The notes: generated from the sequence alone by a model not told the origin. A DNA stretch of 64,000 bases from Vibrio algicola (GCF_009601765.2 NZ_CP045699.1:372001-436000), one strand, 5' to 3'. Positions 53,443 through 63,090 are shown, counted from the stretch's first letter. A program made the numbers and translations.

Positions 53443-54552
53443 ATGAATATAATGACGCCAAAACAAAAATACCAATACGATCTTGAGCATTGTGGCTATC
53501 AACACGACTCCGCTCAGCAATTTGCCGTCGACAAACTGGATGTTTTATATCACCAGTTACTAGAGTATGTATCGAGCCCAGTTAAAAAGCCCAACTTTTT
53601 TGCAAAAATCTTAGGTCAAGCGCCTAAGGTATTGCCACCGCAAGGTTTATATTTTTGGGGTGGCGTTGGGCGCGGCAAAACCTATTTAATGGATTTGTTT
53701 TTTGATGCGCTGCCACACTCTAAAAAGTCACGCATGCATTTTCACCGCTTTATGTTACGTGTGCATGACGAACTCGGCAGTTTGCAAAACACTAGCGATC
53801 CATTAGAAGTGGTTGCCGATCGATTAAAACAAGAAGCCGATATTATTTGTTTTGATGAGTTTTTCGTGTCCGATATTACCGATGCGATGATTTTAGGTAC
53901 GCTATTTCAAGCATTATTCGCTCGTAATATGGTTTTGGTGGCCACGTCGAATATTCCGCCCAAAGATTTATATCGTAATGGTTTGCAACGAGCGCGCTTC
54001 TTACCCGCGATTGAGTTGATTGAAAAAAACTGTATAGAAGTGAATGTAGATAGTGGGGTCGATTACCGTTTAAGAACCTTACAACAAGCTGAGATCTATC
54101 ATTACCCGCTAGATAACCAAGCGGCGCATAACCTGAATCATTATTATTTGCAGTTAAGTCGAGATGAATGTCAGCAAGTGCAAAGTATCGAGGTTAATCA
54201 TCGCAATATTGAGGTGATGGGTGTGTGTGATGGCGTGTTATTGATTAGCTTTGAGCAATTGTGTGAAAGCGCGCGTAGCCAATCAGATTATATTGAAATC
54301 TCTCGTCTGTATCACACTGTATTAGTAGCAGGGGTTAAGCAAATGAGTCGCAACAATGATGATGCAGCTCGGCGCTTTATCGCGATGGTGGATGAGTTTT
54401 ATGATCGCAATGTTACCTTGATTATTTCTGCTGAAGTTAAGCTTGAAGATTTATATTTACAAGGTCAGTTAGAATTTGAATTCCGCCGCTGTCAATCTCG
54501 TCTGGTTGAGATGCAGAGCGTCGATTATCTTGCAAATGAGCATTTGTCCTAA
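53443..54552 (+). CDS. zapE: Cell division ATPase ZapE (AFG1-like)
   Basis: 369 aa P-loop ATPase associated with the Z ring under low oxygen or heat. Walker A GGVGRGKTYLMD and Walker B IICFDEFFVSD; the ATSNIPP sensor motif and the C-terminal FxYLCxxPxxxxDY-like region follow. ATG 53452 is an equally possible start. Upstream of rplM, as in E. coli. Confidence 0.93.
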   Translation: MNIMTPKQKYQYDLEHCGYQHDSAQQFAVDKLDVLYHQLLEYVSSPVKKPNFFAKILGQAPKVLPPQGLYFWGGVGRGKTYLMDLFFDALPHSKKSRMHFHRFMLRVHDELGSLQNTSDPLEVVADRLKQEADIICFDEFFVSDITDAMILGTLFQALFARNMVLVATSNIPPKDLYRNGLQRARFLPAIELIEKNCIEVNVDSGVDYRLRTLQQAEIYHYPLDNQAAHNLNHYYLQLSRDECQQVQSIEVNHRNIEVMGVCDGVLLISFEQLCESARSQSDYIEISRLYHTVLVAGVKQMSRNNDDAARRFIAMVDEFYDRNVTLIISAEVKLEDLYLQGQLEFEFRRCQSRLVEMQSVDYLANEHLS

Positions 54553-54737
54553 ATTTAACGCTTGGGCCTTATCCATTGTTAGCCTGATTGGGGAGATCTG
54601 TGGATGTGAATATACGCAAAAACAGAATAAATACAGCCTTGAGCACTAGAAAGTGGCCCTTTTAAGGTTTTTTTACTGCGAAGTTAAAAAAAAAACCTTT
54701 TTTGGAGAAAATAGATGCTTTTTAGCTCACACTTCTC
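54553..54737. other. zapE-rplM intergenic region
   Basis: No gene. An A-rich hairpin-like stretch (54666-54702: AAGGTTTTTTT ... AAAAAAAAACCTTTTTT) could terminate zapE. The rest leads into the rplM promoter. Confidence 0.45.
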
Positions 54738-54743
54738 TATAAT
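54715..54743 (+). promoter_or_regulatory. rplM-rpsI promoter
   Basis: A perfect TATAAT at 54738-54743 followed by a GC-rich discriminator (CTTGCGACCC), typical of stringently controlled ribosomal promoters. The -35 (ATGCTT or TGCTTT near 54715-54721) is weak. Confidence 0.6.
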
Positions 54744-54749
54744 CTTGCG

Positions 54750-54933
54750 ACCCACCGTTACTGCAGGCGTAATTGTTCCTCTTTTTTAAAAAAGAGCAGC
54801 GCTATGCCGAGAGCACCAACGACTCGAAGGGGTGATGAATGGGACTCTTAGACAGTGGGAATAAGCTTCTCTTTTATAAGAGTTAAACTTGTTCCTTAAA
54901 CTATGAATTTTAATTAAACGGGTATTTATTAGC
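54750..54933 (+). promoter_or_regulatory. Structured 5' leader of rplM
   Basis: About 180 bases between the promoter and rplM with a perfect hairpin CTCTTTTTTAAAAAAGAG (54779-54796) and conserved-looking GC-containing segments (GCCGAGAGCACCAACGACTC). L13 represses its own operon through the rplM leader in E. coli; the same is inferred here from position. Confidence 0.45.
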
Positions 54934-55362
54934 ATGAAAACTTTCGTTGCTAAACCAGAAACTGTAAAACGTGACTGGTATGTTGTAGACGCTGAAGGTA
55001 AAACTCTTGGCCGTCTAGCAAGTGAAATTGCATCTCGCCTACGTGGCAAACATAAAGCTGAGTACACTCCTCACGTTGATACTGGTGATTACATCATCGT
55101 TGTAAACGCTGAGAAAGTAGCTGTTACAGGTAACAAAGCGAAGGGTAAAATCTATTACCGTCACACTGAGTTCCCTGGTGGTCTAAAATCAATCTCTTTT
55201 GAAAAGTTGATTGATCACAAACCAGAAATGGCAATTGAACTAGCTGTTAAAGGTATGCTACCACGTGGTCCTCTTGGCCGTGCTATGTACCGTAAGCTAA
55301 AAGTTTACGCTGGCGCTGAGCACAACCATGTTGCTCAACAACCACAAGTACTAGACATCTAA
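54934..55362 (+). CDS. rplM: 50S ribosomal protein L13
   Basis: 142 aa, exactly the usual length. Early-assembly 23S rRNA binding protein. Signatures [20 protein letters not shown] and [18 protein letters not shown], ending [13 protein letters not shown]. Co-transcribed with rpsI 15 bases downstream. Confidence 0.98.
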   Translation: MKTFVAKPETVKRDWYVVDAEGKTLGRLASEIASRLRGKHKAEYTPHVDTGDYIIVVNAEKVAVTGNKAKGKIYYRHTEFPGGLKSISFEKLIDHKPEMAIELAVKGMLPRGPLGRAMYRKLKVYAGAEHNHVAQQPQVLDI

Positions 55363-55377
55363 TCGAGGATTATCGAA

Positions 55378-55770
55378 ATGGCAGAGAATCAATACTACGG
55401 CACTGGCCGTCGCAAAAGCTCAGCTGCTCGTGTTTTCATTAAACCAGGCAGCGGCAACATCGTAATCAACAAACGTGATCTAGACACCTACTTCGGTCGT
55501 CCAACTTCACGTATGGTTGTTAAACAACCTCTTGAACTAGTTGATATGGTTGAGAAACTTGACCTATACATCACTGTTAAAGGTGGTGGTATTTCTGGTC
55601 AAGCTGGTGCGATCCGTCACGGTATCACACGTGCTCTAATGGAATACGATGAAACTCTACGTCCTGCACTACGCGCAGCTGGCTACGTTACTCGCGACGC
55701 ACGTTGCGTTGAACGTAAGAAAGTTGGTCTTCGTAAAGCACGTCGTAAACCACAATTCTCTAAGCGTTAA
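55378..55770 (+). CDS. rpsI: 30S ribosomal protein S9
   Basis: 130 aa. Sits at the 30S head; its C-terminal tail KPQFSKR reaches the P-site tRNA. Family motifs [19 protein letters not shown] and [15 protein letters not shown] are intact. A terminator follows. Confidence 0.98.
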   Translation: MAENQYYGTGRRKSSAARVFIKPGSGNIVINKRDLDTYFGRPTSRMVVKQPLELVDMVEKLDLYITVKGGGISGQAGAIRHGITRALMEYDETLRPALRAAGYVTRDARCVERKKVGLRKARRKPQFSKR

Positions 55771-55834
55771 TTTTCTCTACAGAGTTTTCTCTGTATTGCA
55801 AAATCAACGTCACCAGTTTTCTGGTGTGTGGTTT

Positions 55835-55865
55835 CAAAAGCTCGGCTTCGGTCGGGCTTTTTTGT
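55835..55865 (+). terminator. rpsI terminator
   Basis: Stem AAAGCTCGGC / GTCGGGCTTT (two G-U pairs), TTCG loop, T-run. A second hairpin CACCAG TTTT CTGGTG precedes it at 55811-55826. Confidence 0.85.
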
Positions 55866-55880
55866 GCCTGTAATATCTCC

Positions 55881-55960
55881 TTTTCTCAAGCGACCAAGGA
55901 CGGAACAGCGTCTTTTCGACGTATTCAAATTGAGAAAATATTAAATGGAATTGGTATTAT
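55881..55960 (+). repeat. Short dispersed repeat, copy 2
   Basis: Second copy of the element at 41251-41320: TTTTCTCAAG, GCGTCTTTTCGACGTATTCA, AATTGAG, TTAAAT..TGGTATTA. It lies just past the rpsI terminator. Confidence 0.75.
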
Positions 55961-56277
55961 TCTTCTTATAACGGCCTTAAGTTTTCTGGCTTGTTCTCTT
56001 TGCTTTCCCTCCCATTTTTGCTTTCTTATTCCAGCTTAATCACGCTTTTGTGAGTTCACAAACAAATATGCTTCATAAATGTTACGAAAAAGTAGCTTAC
56101 TCTTGTCTATAAGTCGCTATTTCTTTATCATTTAGCAAGATAGTGCATGCATTGACGTATACAAAATAAAAAAAATGCATGTTAATTACTTTAATTATAG
56201 AAATATTAAGAATACTAGGGATTTGGTATTTCTTTTGTATTTATTAAATGAATACAGTTTAAGTGGGAGAATGTTGG
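55961..56277. other. Intergenic region before petABC
   Basis: 317 bases with no gene and high A+T, ending in the petA ribosome site GGGAGA. The petABC promoter must lie here but I cannot select one with confidence. Confidence 0.5.
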
Positions 56278-56886
56278 ATGAGCAATGCGCCTATTAATAA
56301 TGGCCGTCGGCGCTTTTTGACTGCCACAACAGCAGTTGTTGGTGGGATTGGAGCGGTGGCAGTAGCGGTGCCTTTTATTAAATCTTGGAACCCAAGTGAA
56401 AGAGCAAAAGCTGCTGGTGCCCCTGTCGAAGTGGATATCGGCAAACTAGAAGAAGGACAACTCGTTAGAGTAGAATGGCGAGGCAAACCTGTATGGGTAG
56501 TGCGCCGTTCTAAAGCAACGTTAGATGAATTGAATTCACTTAACGATAAACTGCGCGATCCAAGTTCGGAACAAGAACAGCAACCTGAATATGCGCATAA
56601 CGCTTATCGCTCCATTAAACCTGAATATTTTGTTGCTGTTGGGATCTGTACTCACCTTGGTTGTTCACCCACTTATTTACCTGACTCTTTCAGTGAACAA
56701 GTCCAAGGCGTTTCATCTGGTTTCTTTTGCCCATGTCATGGCTCAAAATTTGATTTGGCCGGACGGGTATTCCAAGGCGTTCCAGCACCACTAAATTTAG
56801 TGGTGCCAGAGCATGGATACCTGACTGATACTCGCATCATTATTGGTGAAGCGGTTGATGCTGGCAACCAGAAAGGAGACGCTTAA
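56278..56886 (+). CDS. petA: Ubiquinol-cytochrome c reductase iron-sulfur subunit (Rieske)
   Basis: 202 aa from the chosen ATG (GGGAGA 7 nt upstream); an in-frame GTG lies 15 bases earlier. The Rieske 2Fe-2S protein of cytochrome bc1. A twin-arginine export signal is visible (GRRRFLTATTAVVGG) that stays as the membrane anchor. Cluster ligands CTHLGC and CPCHGS. Overlaps petB by one base. Confidence 0.95.
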   Translation: MSNAPINNGRRRFLTATTAVVGGIGAVAVAVPFIKSWNPSERAKAAGAPVEVDIGKLEEGQLVRVEWRGKPVWVVRRSKATLDELNSLNDKLRDPSSEQEQQPEYAHNAYRSIKPEYFVAVGICTHLGCSPTYLPDSFSEQVQGVSSGFFCPCHGSKFDLAGRVFQGVPAPLNLVVPEHGYLTDTRIIIGEAVDAGNQKGDA

Positions 56887-58154
56887 TGCAAGGTTTATTA
56901 GATTGGGTAGAAAAACGTCTACCTGTGATGGATGCGTATAAAAAGCATTTATCTGAATACCCTATGCCGAAGAACTTCAACTTTTGGTACATTTTTGGTT
57001 CTCTGGCGATGCTGGTGTTGGTTAATCAGATCTTAACTGGGATCTGGCTCACCATGAACTACGTACCTTCTGGCGAGGGAGCGTTCGCCTCGGTTGAATA
57101 CATCATGCGTGATGTTGAATACGGTTGGTTACTGCGCTACATGCACTCCACTGGTGCGTCAGCATTCTTTGTTGTGGTTTATCTGCACATGTTCCGTGGC
57201 CTTATTTATGGTTCATACCAAAAACCGCGTGAGTTATTGTGGATCTTCGGTATGTTGATCTTCTTGGTCTTAATGGCCGAAGCTTTTATGGGCTACTTAC
57301 TACCTTGGGGGCAAATGTCTTACTGGGGCGCGCAGGTTATCATCTCGCTATTTGGGGCGATCCCTGTGATTGGTGATGATCTTACTCTTTGGATCCGTGG
57401 TGATTATGTTATCTCTGGTGCAACCCTAAACCGTTTCTTTGCTCTGCATGTTATTGCACTGCCGATTGTGTTGTTGTTATTGGTGGTGTTACACGTTCTT
57501 GCATTGCATGAAGTGGGTTCGAATAACCCTGATGGTATTGATACTAAAATACCAAAAGGTCCGGATGATAAAGGTGATCACACCACCCAGTTCAAATTCC
57601 ATAAACAATACACCTCTAAATATAATATTAGAGATTCGATCCCGTTCCATCCGTATGGCACGGTAAAAGATATGGTGGGTATCGCCGGCTTCTTTATCTT
57701 CTTTAGTTATGTGTTGTTCTTTAACCCAGAGATGGGCGGTTATTTCCTTGAACCACCTAACTTTGAAGCAGCGAATCCATTGAAAACACCAGAGCATATT
57801 GCACCAGTGTGGTACTTCACTCCGTTCTACGCCATTTTGCGTGCGGTACCCGATAAGCTATTAGGTGTGGCCGCGATGGGGGCATCAATATTGTTCTTAT
57901 TCTTACTGCCATGGTTTGATCGTTGTAAAGTACGCTCGTTCCGTTACCGTAGTAAATGGCATCTGATCAATATTATTCAGTTCACTATTTGTTTTGTGGC
58001 ACTTGGAATTCTGGGAACCTTACCGGCGACTGCTCTATATACACTATTGGCGCAGATAACCAGTTTAGGTTATTTCATGTTCTTCATTTTATTGTTTGTT
58101 TACAGTAAAAATGAAGCAACCAAACCATTACCAGAAAGGGTGACATTCAAATGA
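56886..58154 (+). CDS. petB: Cytochrome b of the bc1 complex
   Basis: 422 aa full-length cytochrome b (b6 and subunit IV parts fused) with about eight membrane helices. Helix B and D His ligands of both haems are seen in LLRYMHSTGASAFF and FALHVIALPIVLLLLVVLHV. Quinol-site motif PEWY is here PVWY (EHIAPVWYF), a variation also seen in other bacteria. Overlaps petC by 4 bp. Confidence 0.95.
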   Translation: MQGLLDWVEKRLPVMDAYKKHLSEYPMPKNFNFWYIFGSLAMLVLVNQILTGIWLTMNYVPSGEGAFASVEYIMRDVEYGWLLRYMHSTGASAFFVVVYLHMFRGLIYGSYQKPRELLWIFGMLIFLVLMAEAFMGYLLPWGQMSYWGAQVIISLFGAIPVIGDDLTLWIRGDYVISGATLNRFFALHVIALPIVLLLLVVLHVLALHEVGSNNPDGIDTKIPKGPDDKGDHTTQFKFHKQYTSKYNIRDSIPFHPYGTVKDMVGIAGFFIFFSYVLFFNPEMGGYFLEPPNFEAANPLKTPEHIAPVWYFTPFYAILRAVPDKLLGVAAMGASILFLFLLPWFDRCKVRSFRYRSKWHLINIIQFTICFVALGILGTLPATALYTLLAQITSLGYFMFFILLFVYSKNEATKPLPERVTFK

Positions 58155-58903
58155 AAAAGTGGATTGTAGGGGCTTTTGCTCTAATTTTATCTGCCTTGTT
58201 ACCATTATCGGTAATGGCAGCGGGTGGCAATGTTCATCTTGATAAAGCCAATAATGACTTAACCGATCAAGCTTCGTTGCAACGTGGTGCGCAAACCTTT
58301 ATGAGTTACTGTTCGGGTTGTCACTCGACTCAGTACCAGCGTTATCAACGCGTGGCGACAGATTTAGGTATTCCTGAAGATTTAATGAAGGAAAACCTCA
58401 TGTTTGATCCTAATGCAAAAATTGGCGATCTGATGACCAATTCGATCCCAGAAGATGCGGCTGCTAAATGGTTTGGTGCGCCGCCACCGGATCTCACTTT
58501 AGTGGCGCGAGTGCGTGGTGTTGATTGGTTATATACTTATTTACGCTCGTTTTACGCTGATCCTAATCGTCCATTTGGGGTGAATAATATCACCTTCCCT
58601 AATGTCGGGATGCCGCATGTGTTAGAAGGCTTGCAAGGGATCCCTGAGCCGGTTTATGCGACCCATACCGTTGATGGTAAAGAGCATAAAGTGGTTGAGT
58701 CTACCCGAGTGGATAAAATGGGCGAATTGACAACGAAAGAGTACGATCAAACGGTACGCGATTTAGTGAACTTTTTAGAGTACTCGGGCGATCCGGTTAA
58801 ATTGGAGCGTCACGCACTGGGTTGGTGGGTTATGGCCTTTTTAGCCTTGTTTACTATTATTGTCATATTACTGAAGAAAGAGTACTGGCGTGATGTGCAT
58901 TAA
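58151..58903 (+). CDS. petC: Cytochrome c1 of the bc1 complex
   Basis: 250 aa. Signal peptide (1-23, ending VMA), haem-binding CSGCH at 54-58, sixth-ligand Met in NVGMPHVLEGLQG, and a C-terminal membrane anchor (about 224-242). Last gene of petABC, followed by a terminator. Confidence 0.95.
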   Translation: MKKWIVGAFALILSALLPLSVMAAGGNVHLDKANNDLTDQASLQRGAQTFMSYCSGCHSTQYQRYQRVATDLGIPEDLMKENLMFDPNAKIGDLMTNSIPEDAAAKWFGAPPPDLTLVARVRGVDWLYTYLRSFYADPNRPFGVNNITFPNVGMPHVLEGLQGIPEPVYATHTVDGKEHKVVESTRVDKMGELTTKEYDQTVRDLVNFLEYSGDPVKLERHALGWWVMAFLALFTIIVILLKKEYWRDVH

Positions 58904-59046
58904 TTAGCAGAGTACATTAACGAGTGTTCCGATGCGGTTGAGCAAAGTACTTAAGCTAACCCCATTGGATATTGTAAATTGTACGCGGAATAAAAATTCA
59001 CCCGACCAGTCACAATTGTGCTAAAATCGGATGCTAATTTTTGTGT

Positions 59047-59075
59047 AATGGAGGCGTCGGCCTCCATTCCTTTTT
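59047..59075 (+). terminator. Terminator after petC
   Basis: Perfect 9-bp stem AATGGAGGC / GCCTCCATT, loop GTCG, then CC and a T-run. It lies about 145 bases after petC and just upstream of sspA. Confidence 0.8.
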
Positions 59076-59126
59076 ATTTTATTACCAATTACTTTGATTG
59101 GTATTTACCTGCTGGAGGGCTTCTCA

Positions 59127-59762
59127 ATGGCTGTAGCTGCCAATAAACGTTCTGTGATGACTCTATTTTCAAGTGCTTCAGATATGTATAGCCATCAGGT
59201 ACGTATTGTTCTTGCTGAAAAAGGCGTGAGTGTTGAAGTTGAATTAGTAGAAGAAGATAACCTTCCTGCTGAGTTAATCGAACTGAATCCTTATAAGTCA
59301 GTACCAACTTTGGTTGACCGTGAACTTGCTTTGTACAACTCAAAAATCATCATGGAATATCTTGATGAGCGTTTTCCTCATCCACCATTGATGCCTGTTT
59401 ACCCAGTTGCTCGTGGTAACAGTCGTTTGATGATGTACCGTATTGAACGTAATTGGTATTCTCAAGTAGAAAAAATCATTAATGGCACTGCGGAAGAAGC
59501 AGAAGCTGCACGTAATAAATTACGTAATGACCTACTGACTCTTGGCCCTGTGTTTGCTGAATACGAATACTTCATGAGTGAAGAGTTTAGCTTAATTGAT
59601 TGCTACCTAGCTCCATTATTGTGGCGCTTACCTGTATTCGGTATCGAATTATCAGGCCCTGGTTCAAAAGAGCTGAAAATTTACATGAGCCGTGTATTTG
59701 AACGCGATTCATTCTTGGCTTCTCTAACAGAAGCAGAACGAGAAATGCGATTGGTTCGATAG
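59127..59762 (+). CDS. sspA: Stringent starvation protein A
   Basis: 211 aa from the chosen ATG (CTGGAGGG upstream). Glutathione-S-transferase fold without a GST active site; it binds RNA polymerase and modulates stationary-phase and virulence transcription. Thioredoxin-like N-terminus (MTLFSSASDMYSHQVRIVLA) and GST C-terminal helical domain. Forms an operon with sspB 2 bases downstream. Confidence 0.95.
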   Translation: MAVAANKRSVMTLFSSASDMYSHQVRIVLAEKGVSVEVELVEEDNLPAELIELNPYKSVPTLVDRELALYNSKIIMEYLDERFPHPPLMPVYPVARGNSRLMMYRIERNWYSQVEKIINGTAEEAEAARNKLRNDLLTLGPVFAEYEYFMSEEFSLIDCYLAPLLWRLPVFGIELSGPGSKELKIYMSRVFERDSFLASLTEAEREMRLVR

Positions 59763-59764
59763 TC

Positions 59765-60265
59765 ATGGATATGGATAAGATGACGCCAAGACGTCCATAT
59801 TTAGTTCGTGCTTTTTACGAATGGCTTTCTGATAACGAGTTAACGCCACATCTAGTGGTTGATGCCACTATGGTTGGTGTGCGTGTTCCGTTAGAATTTG
59901 TTGAAGATGGTCAAATCATTTTAAATGTTGCGCCGCGTGCGGTGGGCAATTTAGAAATGAGCAATGAAGCGATCACTTTTAGTGCTCGTTTCAGCGGTCG
60001 TCCTCATTCGGTGATTGTACCTATGTATGCGGTGCAAGCTATCTATGCCCGTGAAAATGGTGCCGGAACCATGTTTGAACCAGAAGATGGTTACGAACTT
60101 GAAGTCGAAAAAGCACAAGCGGCAGAAGAGCAACAATTGTCGTCTTTAAGTAGCGTTGATCCAGAGCCTGAGGTTAAGCCACAAACCACCCCTCAAGCCG
60201 AAGCAAATCAAGATGCTGCGCCGACAAAATCGAAAGGCCGTCCAAGCTTAACGATTGTAAAATAA
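59765..60265 (+). CDS. sspB: ClpXP adaptor SspB
   Basis: 166 aa. The globular domain (about 6-110, RPYLVRAFYEWLSDNELTPH) binds ssrA tags and RseA fragments. A flexible linker leads to the C-terminal ClpX-binding peptide GRPSLTIVK. Its role in RseA turnover links it with DegS encoded in this window. Confidence 0.95.
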   Translation: MDMDKMTPRRPYLVRAFYEWLSDNELTPHLVVDATMVGVRVPLEFVEDGQIILNVAPRAVGNLEMSNEAITFSARFSGRPHSVIVPMYAVQAIYARENGAGTMFEPEDGYELEVEKAQAAEEQQLSSLSSVDPEPEVKPQTTPQAEANQDAAPTKSKGRPSLTIVK

Positions 60266-60301
60266 ACACTATCTGCCGTCTTAGTACGGTTGATTAGTTG
60301 A

Positions 60302-60346
60302 GAAAAAGAGCATCAATACTTGAAAAAGTATGATGCTCTTTTTTAT
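60302..60346 (+). terminator. sspB terminator
   Basis: Stem AAAAAGAGCATCA / TGATGCTCTTTTT extended by inner pairs ATACT/AGTAT, with a T-run. Confidence 0.92.
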
Positions 60347-60418
60347 TCGCGTAAATCAAGGCGAAATTACGGATAACTCGTACCTCGTTTCCGCAATGAC
60401 GGAATTCCACCCAAAAAC

Positions 60419-60471
60419 TGTCATTCCATACGCGAGTAACACGAGCAGATAGGGAATCTCGCTTTTGCTTT
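60419..60471 (+). repeat. Dispersed intergenic repeat, copy 2
   Basis: TGTCATTCCATACGCGAGTA, then ACACGAGCAGATAGGGAATC and TCGCTTTTGC: inverted copy of 41045-41098. The preceding bases (CGTACCTCGTTTCCGCAATG, then ACGGAATTCC) may be part of the same element. Confidence 0.85.
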
Positions 60472-60508
60472 TAACCCTCGACATTCTTTTTGCGATTGCT
60501 ATACTCAT

Positions 60509-60532
60509 AGGTGTTTAGACGTCTAGATTGCT
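60509..60532 (+). promoter_or_regulatory. MetJ operator of metA
   Basis: A perfect met box AGACGTCT (60517-60524) flanked by half-matching octamers AGGTGTTT (60509-60516) and AGATTGCT (60525-60532). MetJ with S-adenosylmethionine binds tandem met boxes. It lies 16-39 bases before the metA start. Confidence 0.85.
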
Positions 60533-60547
60533 TATGGAGAGAGCGCA

Positions 60548-61489
60548 ATGCCTATTAAGATCCCCGATCAACTGCCGGCTTCCGATATATTACGTCAGGA
60601 ACGGATTTTCATCATGTCAGAATCGCGGGCGACCACTCAGATGATCCGCCCTTTAAAAGTATTGATACTTAATCTCATGCCAAAGAAAATTGAGACGGAA
60701 ACTCAATTTCTACGTTTGCTTTCAAATAGCCCGCTACAAGTGGATATCGAATTACTTAGAATCGATGATCGTCCAAGTAAAAACACCCCAGAAGAGCATT
60801 TAAATAACTTTTATCGCCAATTTGATATGGTGAAGAATCGTAATTTCGATGGTTTGATTATTACTGGCGCGCCACTTGGTTTGGTGCAGTTTGAAGATGT
60901 GGCATATTGGGAGCATTTACAAACCGTGATGGAGTGGGCGAATAATCATGTCACTTCAAGTTTGTATGTTTGTTGGGCGGCGCAAGCTGGGCTCAAGTTG
61001 TTGTATGATTTACCAAAACGTACCCGCAAAGAAAAGCTTTCGGGTGTTTATCAGCATGACGTTATTAACGAGTTTCACCCAATAGTCAGAGGGTTTGATG
61101 ATTCGTTTTTAGCGCCACATTCTCGATATGCTGACTTTTCGCCGGATTACTTAAGCGAACATACCGATCTTGATTTATTGGCAACGTCAGCCGATGCTGG
61201 CGTGTATTTGGCCTCAACCAAAGATAAGCGTCACGTATTTGTGACCGGTCACCCTGAATACGATGCACAAACATTGCATACCGAATACAGCCGCGATTTA
61301 GCCGAAGGCATGGATCCTGCTATTCCCTTGAATTATTACCCGAATGATAATCCAGATAACAAACCGATCGCGAGCTGGCGAAGTCACGGACACTTGTTGT
61401 TTGCCAACTGGTTAAACTACTGTGTCTACCAACAAACCCCATACGATTTAGAGCATTTCTCGTTAGATAAATTTACCCGAGATGATTAA
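60548..61489 (+). CDS. metA: Homoserine O-succinyltransferase MetA
   Basis: 313 aa. First committed step of methionine synthesis: acylates homoserine with succinyl-CoA. Catalytic Cys in [16 protein letters not shown]; His and Glu in VTGHPEYDA. Family opening [20 protein letters not shown]. Whether succinyl or acetyl donor is used is not certain from sequence. Controlled by the MetJ operator upstream. Confidence 0.94.
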   Translation: MPIKIPDQLPASDILRQERIFIMSESRATTQMIRPLKVLILNLMPKKIETETQFLRLLSNSPLQVDIELLRIDDRPSKNTPEEHLNNFYRQFDMVKNRNFDGLIITGAPLGLVQFEDVAYWEHLQTVMEWANNHVTSSLYVCWAAQAGLKLLYDLPKRTRKEKLSGVYQHDVINEFHPIVRGFDDSFLAPHSRYADFSPDYLSEHTDLDLLATSADAGVYLASTKDKRHVFVTGHPEYDAQTLHTEYSRDLAEGMDPAIPLNYYPNDNPDNKPIASWRSHGHLLFANWLNYCVYQQTPYDLEHFSLDKFTRDD

Positions 61490-61548
61490 CCTAAACTCAT
61501 AAGCTTGAGCTTCTGGCGAACAGTATTGATCGCGGAAAAATGGTCATA

Positions 61549-61582
61549 AAAAAAAAGCAGCTGATTAAAGCTGCTTTTTTAG
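61549..61582. terminator. Bidirectional terminator between metA and the antiporter
   Basis: Stem AAAAAAGCAGCT / AGCTGCTTTTTT with loop GATTAA, ending transcription of two convergent genes. Confidence 0.9.
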
Positions 61583-61599
61583 ATCTTCAATCAAGCTAA

Positions 61600-62925
61600 T
61601 TATTTCTGCTTGTTGGCCGAAGCAGGTTTAGATTCAAGTTCCGCATCATCCATCTTCTTCTGGGCAACTTTTGCTTTGTTAATCAGAGGAATAATGGTTG
61701 AGCCTTGGATAAGAATAGAAAATAGAACCACCGCATAAGTCATCACCATAATAATTTCTTTCACATCAATGTGATGATAAGACACGAAGTATTTACCGTG
61801 AGGAATAGACAATGCCATTGCTAATGCTAAGCCACCACGTAAGCCGCCCCAAGTTAAAATTGGTACCGTCCAAGGGTTATATTTGCGGAAGCGTTTAAAG
61901 CCTTGGAATGGGATCCAGACACTTAAAAAACGGGCCAACAATACTAATGGGATCGCGATTGAGATCATGATTAAATCTTGAATATGGAATTCAAATAATA
62001 ATAAAGACATACCGATCAGCAAGAATAATATGCCATTGAGGAATTCATCCACGAGTTCCCAGAAATGATCCATATGCTCGGTACTCTCTTTTGAGAACCC
62101 AACATAACGTGTCCAGTTACCAATCATGATACTTGATACTACCATGGCCAATGGACCAGATACTTCCAAGACTTCGGCAAAGGCATAACCGGCGGTTGGA
62201 ATACAAATGGTTAAGAGTAATTCCATCGAGTGATCGTTGGTGGAGCTAATAAGATAATGGAACACCAAACCAAGCACTAGACCATAAGCAATACCGCCGA
62301 CCGCTTCTTGCAGGAATAAACTGACGACGCCACTAACGCTTGGTTCATTACCACTAAATGCCACAGTAAAGATGGTGACGAAAATAACCAAGCCAAAGCC
62401 ATCATTAAATAATGATTCGCCTTCCACTTGAGTTGACACCCGTTGTGGGGCTTTCAGTTTTTTAACGATCGCTAATACCGCAATAGGATCGGTGGGTGAA
62501 ATCAGCGCACCAAATAATAAACAGAAAACCAAATCAAGATCGAGATGAATGAATTGGCAGATCTCGTATAATGCAAAGCCAATAAAGAAGGTAGAAAAAA
62601 GCGTCGAACCCAATGCTAAAATGGTGATTTCCCATTTTTGATCAGCAAAGTGCGGTAATTTAATTCCTAAGCCACCCGCAAAAAGCAAAAATCCCAGTAT
62701 CCCTTGTAGTAAAAAGTCTTCAAAATTGATTTGCGCCATGGTGTGTGAGGCAATATGCAATAAATTGAACCAGCCGCTATGACCCGCAATGAGAATAAAT
62801 AATGATAAAATCATCGCTCCTGCGGTAATGGCTATGGTGGTCTGCATGCGACCGAACTTACTGTTAATTAAAGCAATAACCATCGCGGCAAACGATAGAA
62901 AGCAGAGTATATTGTATACTGACAT
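61600..62925 (-). CDS. Cation:proton antiporter, CPA1/NhaP type
   Basis: 441 aa, about twelve membrane segments. Na+/H+ exchanger domain (about 10-415); ion-binding motif LISPTDPIAVLAIV and FNDGFGLVIFV match the NhaP/CPA1 branch. Short hydrophilic tail with no TrkA domain. Likely handles sodium and pH, fitting a marine bacterium. Convergent with metA and divergent from metH. Confidence 0.88.
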   Translation of the reverse strand: MSVYNILCFLSFAAMVIALINSKFGRMQTTIAITAGAMILSLFILIAGHSGWFNLLHIASHTMAQINFEDFLLQGILGFLLFAGGLGIKLPHFADQKWEITILALGSTLFSTFFIGFALYEICQFIHLDLDLVFCLLFGALISPTDPIAVLAIVKKLKAPQRVSTQVEGESLFNDGFGLVIFVTIFTVAFSGNEPSVSGVVSLFLQEAVGGIAYGLVLGLVFHYLISSTNDHSMELLLTICIPTAGYAFAEVLEVSGPLAMVVSSIMIGNWTRYVGFSKESTEHMDHFWELVDEFLNGILFLLIGMSLLLFEFHIQDLIMISIAIPLVLLARFLSVWIPFQGFKRFRKYNPWTVPILTWGGLRGGLALAMALSIPHGKYFVSYHHIDVKEIIMVMTYAVVLFSILIQGSTIIPLINKAKVAQKKMDDAELESKPASANKQK

Positions 62926-63074
62926 GGACCAACCTTGGCTGTGTGTAACAAATTGTAATTTGCGTAATTTTCCAGCTGATTATAACAAAGGTCAACTGAA
63001 ATTTGTCGACTATTAATGGTTAGATTAAAAAAGAATAAAAAAACGATGAATTAACCATAACGAAAACTTATTTT

Positions 63075-63090
63075 AGACGTCTAGATTTCT
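63075..63090 (+). promoter_or_regulatory. MetJ operator of metH
   Basis: Perfect met box AGACGTCT (63075-63082) directly followed by AGATTTCT (63083-63090), nearly the same pair as before metA, 45 bases before the metH start. Confidence 0.82.

Noticed and set aside
59089..59343. Minus-strand 84-codon frame
   Set aside because: Shadow of sspA in another frame.
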